DNA of 64,000 bases from an uncultured Acidimicrobiales bacterium (GTDB taxonomy: Bacteria > Actinomycetota > Acidimicrobiia > Acidimicrobiales > SHLQ01). How positions within the stretch are numbered: position 1 is the first letter of the stretch; each line of letters opens with the position of its first letter. This document shows, piece after piece, positions 58,785 through 64,000 of the stretch. The DNA is taken from contig CALHTF010000028.1 of NCBI GenBank assembly GCA_938038815.1, positions 1 to 64,000 of the forward strand, given 5' to 3'. The notes beneath the pieces were generated by a model that saw only the letters and a program-made list of their open reading frames with translations, was not told the DNA's origin and ran no database searches. Made by a program: the position numbers and the translations under genes.

Positions 58785-60620
58785 ATGGCCAAGCTCCTAG
58801 ACACCATCGCAAGTCCAGAGGACATTCGTCGCCTCGACTACGCCCAGCTCGACCAATTGGCTAGCGAAATGCGCGAGTTCATCGTCGACGCAGCCTCCAA
58901 GGCCAGTGGCCACCTCGGCTCAAACCTCGGCGTGGTCGAGCTCACCATGGCACTGCACCGGGTGTTCGATTCGCCTCGCGACATCCTGCTCTGGGACACC
59001 GGGCACCAGGCGTACGTGCACAAGATGATCACCGGCCGCACCGCCGAGTTCGAGAAGCTTCGGGCCCAAGGCGGCTTGTCGGGTTATCCGAGCCGAGAAG
59101 AATCCGAACACGACTGGATCGAAAACAGCCACGCCTCGACCGTTCTGTCCTACGCCCACGGTCTGGCCACTGCCCAGGAATCGCCGCACGGCGAAGGGCG
59201 TCGCATCATTGCGGTGATCGGCGATGGCTCGATGACCGGCGGCATGGCATTTGAGGGCCTCAACAACCTCGGCCATTCCGGACGCAACGTAACCATCGTG
59301 CTCAACGACAACGGTCGCTCCTATGCGCCCACCGTGTCGATGTTGTCGGACAGCTTGGTGCGGATCCGGTCGAACCCGACCTACATGCGCCGCCAAGCCC
59401 GGATGGAACGCATCGCCCAGAACGTTCCGTGGGTCGGCGAACAGCTCGAGCGCGGCATCGGCGCCACCAAGGCCGCCATTCGCGAGATGTGGGAGCCGCC
59501 AGCGTTCTTTGAGAACCTCGGTGTTCGGTACTTCGGACCATTCGACGGCCACGATGTCGAAGGCCTCGAACAGGCGCTCACCAACGCCAAGAGCTTCGAA
59601 GGCCCAACCGTGGTTCATGTGCTCACCCAGAAGGGTCGCGGTTACGCACCGGCTGAAGCCGATCCGATCAAGAACATGCACGACATGGGATCGGTAAAGC
59701 CCGAGAGCTACACCGCGGCGTTTACCGAAGCCCTCATCAAGCAAGCCGAGAACCACCCCGAGTTGGTGGCCATCACCGCCGCCATGCCCGACTCGACCGG
59801 CCTGCTGCCATTCAGCGAGCGCTTCCCCGAGCGCTGCTTCGATGTTGGCATCGCCGAGCAACACGCCGTCACCTCCGCCGCTGGTATGGCGATGGGCGGG
59901 CTCCGACCGGTCGTGGCCGTGTACTCGACCTTCCTGACCCGAGCGATCGACCAAGTAAACCTCGACGTTGGCCTCCACGGCCTGCCGGTCATCTTCTGTC
60001 TCGACCGCGCAGGCATCACCGGCCCCGACGGTCCGTCGCATCACGGCGTGCTCGACATGGTGCTGCTGTCGAAGGTGCCCGACATGACCATCTTTGCTCC
60101 GAGCAGCTACCAAGAACTCCAGGTCATGCTCGAAGACGCGGTCGCCCTTTGTGATGGCCCCGCAGCGCTGCGCTGGGCTCGAGGTGCCGCCGAGGTTGTA
60201 CCCGAACACGAAGTTGGCAGCGGCTTGCTCGCCCGGAAAGCCCGCCAAGGCGGCTCCGACGTGTGTCTCATCGGCGTCGGCAAGATGTTGAAGTATTGTC
60301 TGCAGGCAGCCGAAGAGTTGGCGACTGAAGGCATCGAGGCCACGGTTTGGGACCCACGGGTCGTCAAACCTCTCGACTCGGCGATGATTGCCGACGCGAC
60401 CGAGCACCGCTTCGTCATCACCGTCGAAGACGGCATGCGTAACGGCGGCATCGGCGATGCAGTCCGCGACCTCATCTCTGAATCTGGCTGCGCTACCCGC
60501 ACCCGGGTTCTTGGTGTGCCCGATACCTACGTGCCCCACGGCAACCCCGACGCCATCATGGCCGAACTCGGACTCGACGCTGTTGGCGTTGCCGGCGAGG
60601 TGCGTAATCTCCTCGGCTGA
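58785..60620 (+). CDS. dxs: 1-Deoxy-D-xylulose-5-phosphate synthase
   Basis: This 611-residue thiamine-diphosphate enzyme shows GHLGSNLGVVELTMALH and LLWDTGHQAYVHKMITGR in the front. GDGSMTGGMAFEGLN binds ThDP/Mg, and FFENLGVRYFGPFDGHD follows. The transketolase-type middle domain has DVGIAEQHAVTSAAGMA, and the C-terminus has CLDRAGITGPDGPSHHGVLD. It makes DXP, the entry to MEP-pathway isoprenoids, which also feed the menaquinone side chain. The length is typical. Confidence 0.95.
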   Translation: MAKLLDTIASPEDIRRLDYAQLDQLASEMREFIVDAASKASGHLGSNLGVVELTMALHRVFDSPRDILLWDTGHQAYVHKMITGRTAEFEKLRAQGGLSGYPSREESEHDWIENSHASTVLSYAHGLATAQESPHGEGRRIIAVIGDGSMTGGMAFEGLNNLGHSGRNVTIVLNDNGRSYAPTVSMLSDSLVRIRSNPTYMRRQARMERIAQNVPWVGEQLERGIGATKAAIREMWEPPAFFENLGVRYFGPFDGHDVEGLEQALTNAKSFEGPTVVHVLTQKGRGYAPAEADPIKNMHDMGSVKPESYTAAFTEALIKQAENHPELVAITAAMPDSTGLLPFSERFPERCFDVGIAEQHAVTSAAGMAMGGLRPVVAVYSTFLTRAIDQVNLDVGLHGLPVIFCLDRAGITGPDGPSHHGVLDMVLLSKVPDMTIFAPSSYQELQVMLEDAVALCDGPAALRWARGAAEVVPEHEVGSGLLARKARQGGSDVCLIGVGKMLKYCLQAAEELATEGIEATVWDPRVVKPLDSAMIADATEHRFVITVEDGMRNGGIGDAVRDLISESGCATRTRVLGVPDTYVPHGNPDAIMAELGLDAVGVAGEVRNLLG

Positions 60621-60654
60621 GGCTGTTCAGCCCAACCCACCCGATCCTCAAGCT

Positions 60655-61299
60655 TTGCCCGTCGCACTCTTTGATCTCGACGGCACCTTGACCGATCCAC
60701 GGGTCGGCATCGTCGCCTGTCTCGAAGCCGGCATGGCCTCCGTCGGACTCGACCCCGCCGACCACGGCGATCTCGCCCGGTTCATCGGCCCGCCGCTACA
60801 GGAAACGTTCGCCTCGTTCGGACTTGAGCCGTCCGCGGTCGACCAGGCAATCCAGTCGTACCGCGAACGGTTCGCCACCCACGGCATGTTCGAGAACGAG
60901 GTGTACCCCGGTGTGGTCGAACTGTTGCGCACCTTGCACGAGGCGGGGTGGGTGCTGGCGGTCGCCACGTCAAAACCCGAACTGTTTGCGGTCCGCATCC
61001 TGATGCACTTCGGGTTAGCCGAGTGGTTTGCCGGCGTTGCTGGGGCAACCATGGACGGCTCGCGCCGCTCGAAGGCCGACGTGGTGGCCCACGCGCTCGA
61101 ACTCGTTGGTCACCCCGACCCAACCACCGTGGTCATGATCGGCGACCGCAGCCACGACATCGTCGGCGCCCGGGCCCACAACGTTCGAGCGATCGGGGTC
61201 ACCTGGGGATACGGCGGACTCGACGAACTCATCGCCGCCGACGCCTGGCGCCTTGCCAACAGCCCCGAAGAAATCCCCGAGCTACTCGGCGCAAGCTAG
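60655..61299 (+). CDS. HAD-family phosphatase (Gph-like)
   Basis: This 214-residue HAD hydrolase has motif I FDLDGTLTD near the start, motif II VLAVATSKPE, motif III Lys in RRSKADVV, and motif IV MIGDRSHDIVGA. A helical cap lies between motifs I and II. It resembles phosphoglycolate phosphatases; the substrate is unknown. The TTG at 60655 is the best start since no ATG or GTG precedes the FDLDGT motif in frame after the dxs stop. It follows dxs by 34 nt and is likely co-transcribed. Confidence 0.85.
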   Translation: MPVALFDLDGTLTDPRVGIVACLEAGMASVGLDPADHGDLARFIGPPLQETFASFGLEPSAVDQAIQSYRERFATHGMFENEVYPGVVELLRTLHEAGWVLAVATSKPELFAVRILMHFGLAEWFAGVAGATMDGSRRSKADVVAHALELVGHPDPTTVVMIGDRSHDIVGARAHNVRAIGVTWGYGGLDELIAADAWRLANSPEEIPELLGAS

Positions 61300-61307
61300 C
61301 GCTGCTG

Positions 61308-63986
61308 TTACTCCAGCGCCGACAGGATTTCGTCGCCGTAGTTCTCGAGTTTGGCGCTACCGACACCCTTTACCTGGGCGAGCTCGGCCAGGTTGGTCGG
61401 GTACGCAGCAGCGATTGCCTTGAGTACCTTGTCGTGGAAGATGATGAACGGCGCAACCTTGTCGAGGCGCGACCGCTGCAACCGCCACGCTCGCAACGAC
61501 TCGAACACGTCTTCGTTATAGACGAGCACCTCACCGGCGGCCGGGGCGCCGGTCGACGACTTCTTTTTGGTAGCCGCCTTTTCGGCTCGAGACTTCTTGG
61601 TGGGCGCTTCGATCGCACTCTTGTTGCCCTGCAACTCGTCGAGGAACTGCGAGGGTGAACCTTTGTCGGCGACAACGGTGGTGGTTTCGGACGACCGGGT
61701 GATCGCTACGTGAAAGACCCGGCGTTCCTCTTCGACCTCGGCGAGGCGATGCGGGAACGTCGACTGCTCGGCACCGATCACGATCACGTGCGGCCATTCG
61801 AGGCCCTTGACCCGGTGCACGGTCGACAACAACACACCGCTTCCCTCTTCGCTGGTGGGAGCTTCGAGCGATTGCCGCAACCAGAGCTCGAACTGGCGAG
61901 GGTCGGGTTGGAGTTCGGCCAGCTGCCGCAACGTGGTGAGATCGTCGAGGTGGGTCGACCGGTCGGCGTTGCCGCGCGACTCATCCAGGGTGGTGAGCGC
62001 CGTGCCCAAGCCCACCGTGTCGCGAATGTGGTCGATGATCTCCACGGTGGTGGCGCCGTTGCGGATTCGGCGGGCAGTTCCGGCCACGTCGCTCACCCAA
62101 CCACGAATCTTCTCTGGGTCGCGCCCGGTCAGCCGGTTGGCGAGTCGTTCGTGGGCCACCAAGTCGCGGTGCTCGGACATCCACTCGACAACTTTTCGAG
62201 ACATGCCTCGCGACGGCCGTCGGGCGGTGTCGGCAATATCGCGAGCCGAGATCGATCCGCTATCGGACCCGACCCGTATCCAGGCCAGGGCCGCTCGGAT
62301 GCCGGTTCGGTCGAGCAGCTTGGAGTCGACCGCTCCCACGACCGGGATGCCGGCTTCGCGCAACACGATTTGAGGCACCGCAAGAGTGACATTGACCCGA
62401 GCCAGCACAACGAGATCGCTCGGTTGCGCACCGGCGTCGAGGCGAGATTCAACGGCGTTGCGTAACGTGTCGACCACGTCGTCGACAACGTTGAGTTCGA
62501 TGTCGGTTTCGGCCGCCGACCGGTGATCGGCCGACCGGATGACCTTGGCGACCCGCTCTTCGTTGAAACCCAGGAGCTTGCCAGCGGCGTCAACCACGCC
62601 GGGAGCACAGCGGTAGTTGACCTCAAGGGCGTGCGACTTTGCCTGAGGGAAGAAGAAGTCGTAGTCGATCAGCCACCGCGGCGATGCGCCGGTAAAGCCG
62701 TAGATGGTTTGGTCATCGTCGCCGACGCCAAACACGTCGGCCCGAGGGCCGGCCAGCAACCGCACCAACAACAGGTGGGCCGGAGTGAGGTCTTGAAACT
62801 CGTCGACCAGCATGACCTGGCAGGTCTGTTGGGCGTGCCGTCGGGCCACCGGGTCGGCGAGTAAGACCTCGATCGCCCGGTAGATCTGTTCGTCGAAATC
62901 GACCACATCGTTTTCGAGCAAGTACTGGCGGTAGCGGTCGAAGACGTCGGCAAATCCATCGACATCGCCACCGAAGTCGGTCTCGACATCGACCGGGTCG
63001 ACCAACCCCAATCGGGCCGACGTAAGCGCTTCGATCCACACCGCTACCGGATCGGTGTTGGCCCGGCGAGGCAACTCGACGATGCGGTCGAGGATCTGGC
63101 GTACATCGCGTTCGGTGATGGTGCGGACCCGGCGCCGGCGCTCGGCCATGACAAAGCCGTCGGTGCCGTTGAGGATCGAAAGCGCCAGTGCGTTCAGCGT
63201 GCGAATCCGCAAATTCGACAGATCCGGGGTGCGTTCGACCATCTCGAGCTGCGCCCGCTTGTTAAACGCCACCAACGTGATCGCCGAGACGGGAACATCC
63301 CAGTTGTACAGAAGGTGCCGGGCCCGTTCGGTGAGCACTCGGGTCTTGCCTGATCCGGCGGGTGCAATGATGCGGGCCGCTCCCCCGGTGTGGCCGACCG
63401 CCGCCAGCTGGTCAGGGGCGAGGTCGGCATCGGGCGCCGCGTCGCCCAGAGGTGTGAGCTGGTTAGCGCCGAGGGTCACGGCATGCACGACCGGAAGGTC
63501 GACCACGCTGGGCGACAAAGGTCCGCCGTCGAGCACCGCCTCGGTGCCGTCGGGCAACACGATGTCGGCCGGCGAATCGGCGGGCGCAGCGGTGGCGCCC
63601 AACTCGAGGGCTTTGGTCATGAGCGGCGATACCAGTTCGCCGCCCCGTAACTCGACCCCGTTGGCCCACAACAAGAACGCCAGCCGTTCGAGCTCGAAGG
63701 TAAACCCAGGCCCGGCCCGCCACGGTGGGGCCGACGACGCCTCGTTACCGTCGAACGAAACGTCGCCCACCAACTCGACCACAAACCGCTCGCGCCGGTG
63801 CCAGAACTCGTCGAGTTCGCGAACCGTTTCGGTGGGATCGGCAAGGATCTCGAGGTCGACCAGGTAGATGGGCGCGCCTTCCCAACCGGCGGGCATCGGA
63901 TCGCCTTCCCGCATCACCAACGTACGGCCGAGTGCGTCGGGGCCTGGCCCCATCGGCGAGGGGTCGAGCGCTGCGAGGTCGGTCAT
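61308..63986 (-). CDS. UvrD2-like superfamily 1 helicase with HRDC domain
   Basis: In this 892-residue helicase, residues about 1-190 form an N-terminal region I do not recognise. The UvrD/Rep core begins with DLAPDQLAAVGHTGG and Walker A IIAPAGSGKTRVL (208-215), then VMLVDEFQDLTP (motif II, about 388), GVGDDDQTIYGFTGA (motif III) and VHRVKGLEWPHVIVIGAE. The C-terminal HRDC domain (about 820-892) has VFESLRAWR and FIIFHDKVLKAIA, and VKGVGSAKLENYGDEIL. The order matches mycobacterial UvrD2, which is about 700 residues, so the front extension is extra. The ATG at 63986 lies 14 nt from the window edge, so a longer form cannot be excluded. Confidence 0.9.
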   Translation of the reverse strand: MTDLAALDPSPMGPGPDALGRTLVMREGDPMPAGWEGAPIYLVDLEILADPTETVRELDEFWHRRERFVVELVGDVSFDGNEASSAPPWRAGPGFTFELERLAFLLWANGVELRGGELVSPLMTKALELGATAAPADSPADIVLPDGTEAVLDGGPLSPSVVDLPVVHAVTLGANQLTPLGDAAPDADLAPDQLAAVGHTGGAARIIAPAGSGKTRVLTERARHLLYNWDVPVSAITLVAFNKRAQLEMVERTPDLSNLRIRTLNALALSILNGTDGFVMAERRRRVRTITERDVRQILDRIVELPRRANTDPVAVWIEALTSARLGLVDPVDVETDFGGDVDGFADVFDRYRQYLLENDVVDFDEQIYRAIEVLLADPVARRHAQQTCQVMLVDEFQDLTPAHLLLVRLLAGPRADVFGVGDDDQTIYGFTGASPRWLIDYDFFFPQAKSHALEVNYRCAPGVVDAAGKLLGFNEERVAKVIRSADHRSAAETDIELNVVDDVVDTLRNAVESRLDAGAQPSDLVVLARVNVTLAVPQIVLREAGIPVVGAVDSKLLDRTGIRAALAWIRVGSDSGSISARDIADTARRPSRGMSRKVVEWMSEHRDLVAHERLANRLTGRDPEKIRGWVSDVAGTARRIRNGATTVEIIDHIRDTVGLGTALTTLDESRGNADRSTHLDDLTTLRQLAELQPDPRQFELWLRQSLEAPTSEEGSGVLLSTVHRVKGLEWPHVIVIGAEQSTFPHRLAEVEEERRVFHVAITRSSETTTVVADKGSPSQFLDELQGNKSAIEAPTKKSRAEKAATKKKSSTGAPAAGEVLVYNEDVFESLRAWRLQRSRLDKVAPFIIFHDKVLKAIAAAYPTNLAELAQVKGVGSAKLENYGDEILSALE

Positions 63987-64000
63987 CGCCGGCCTCGACG

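Noticed and set aside
58920-60539. 539-codon minus-strand frame antisense to dxs
   Set aside because: The plus strand encodes a complete, motif-perfect Dxs; the antisense frame has no recognisable features.

Overview
The window reads as a chromosomal segment of a high-GC actinobacterium. Pointers are a 13E12-type HNH endonuclease, a UvrD2-type helicase with a C-terminal HRDC domain, a menaquinone operon, many GTG/TTG starts, 4-nt gene overlaps, and several promoters whose -10 box sits only 6-7 nt before the start codon, as in leaderless actinobacterial mRNAs. Acidimicrobiia (Ilumatobacter-like) is my best guess at class, but that is inference from gene content only.

Layout. 1-2843: end of an HNH endonuclease gene, then a histidine kinase/LuxR-type regulator pair on the minus strand. 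3111-12715: a Tad/Flp pilus locus (two tiny pilins, two TadE/TadG-like pseudopilins, CpaB, CpaE, CpaF, a von Willebrand A-TadB fusion, TadC) ending in a DnaB-like RecA ATPase. 12849-14940: small membrane proteins and a DUF4153/DUF4173-type membrane protein split by an in-frame stop. 14978-20866: a cobalamin riboswitch followed by a corrinoid import and salvage operon (btuFCD, cobO, cobU, cobT, cobS). 20867-27814: RsgA, a membrane-anchored sulfite-oxidase-type molybdoenzyme, a zinc-type dehydrogenase lacking its catalytic zinc ligands, and a large secreted beta-propeller protein. 27965-34535: menaquinone genes menE, menC, menH, menD, menF and a MerR regulator. 34645-42139: acyl-CoA dehydrogenase, nuclease lipoprotein, pentapeptide membrane protein, xylulokinase, secreted trypsin-like protease, and tRNA-Ala. 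42204-46146: an iodotyrosine-deiodinase-like flavoprotein and two overlapping GAF histidine kinases, one without its phospho-acceptor His. 46346-52384: moaC, moaA, moeA, a UDP-sugar pyrophosphorylase, plsY, fmdB and a SAF-domain protein. 52399-53461: an IS481-type insertion sequence. 53476-63986: tldE/tldD, a hotdog thioesterase, a lipoprotein, a PAP2 phosphatase, dxs, a HAD phosphatase and a UvrD2-like helicase.

How parts fit together. The riboswitch should shut off corrinoid uptake and lower-ligand assembly when cobalamin is plentiful. The MerR gene heads the menF-D-H-C transcript and carries a dyad between its own -35 and -10, suggesting autoregulated control of menaquinone synthesis. MoaA/MoaC/MoeA can supply cofactor to the molybdoenzyme at 22021. 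The kinase/regulator pair at 606-2843 is divergent from the Tad locus and is a candidate regulator of it.

Most unusual items: the histidine kinase/pseudokinase pair (42929-45591), the bacterial iodotyrosine deiodinase homologue (42204), the Tad locus with a vWA-TadB fusion and DnaB-like ATPase, and the repeated leaderless-promoter pattern, including back-to-back copies between plsY and fmdB. All calls come from reading the sequence; no database search was run.
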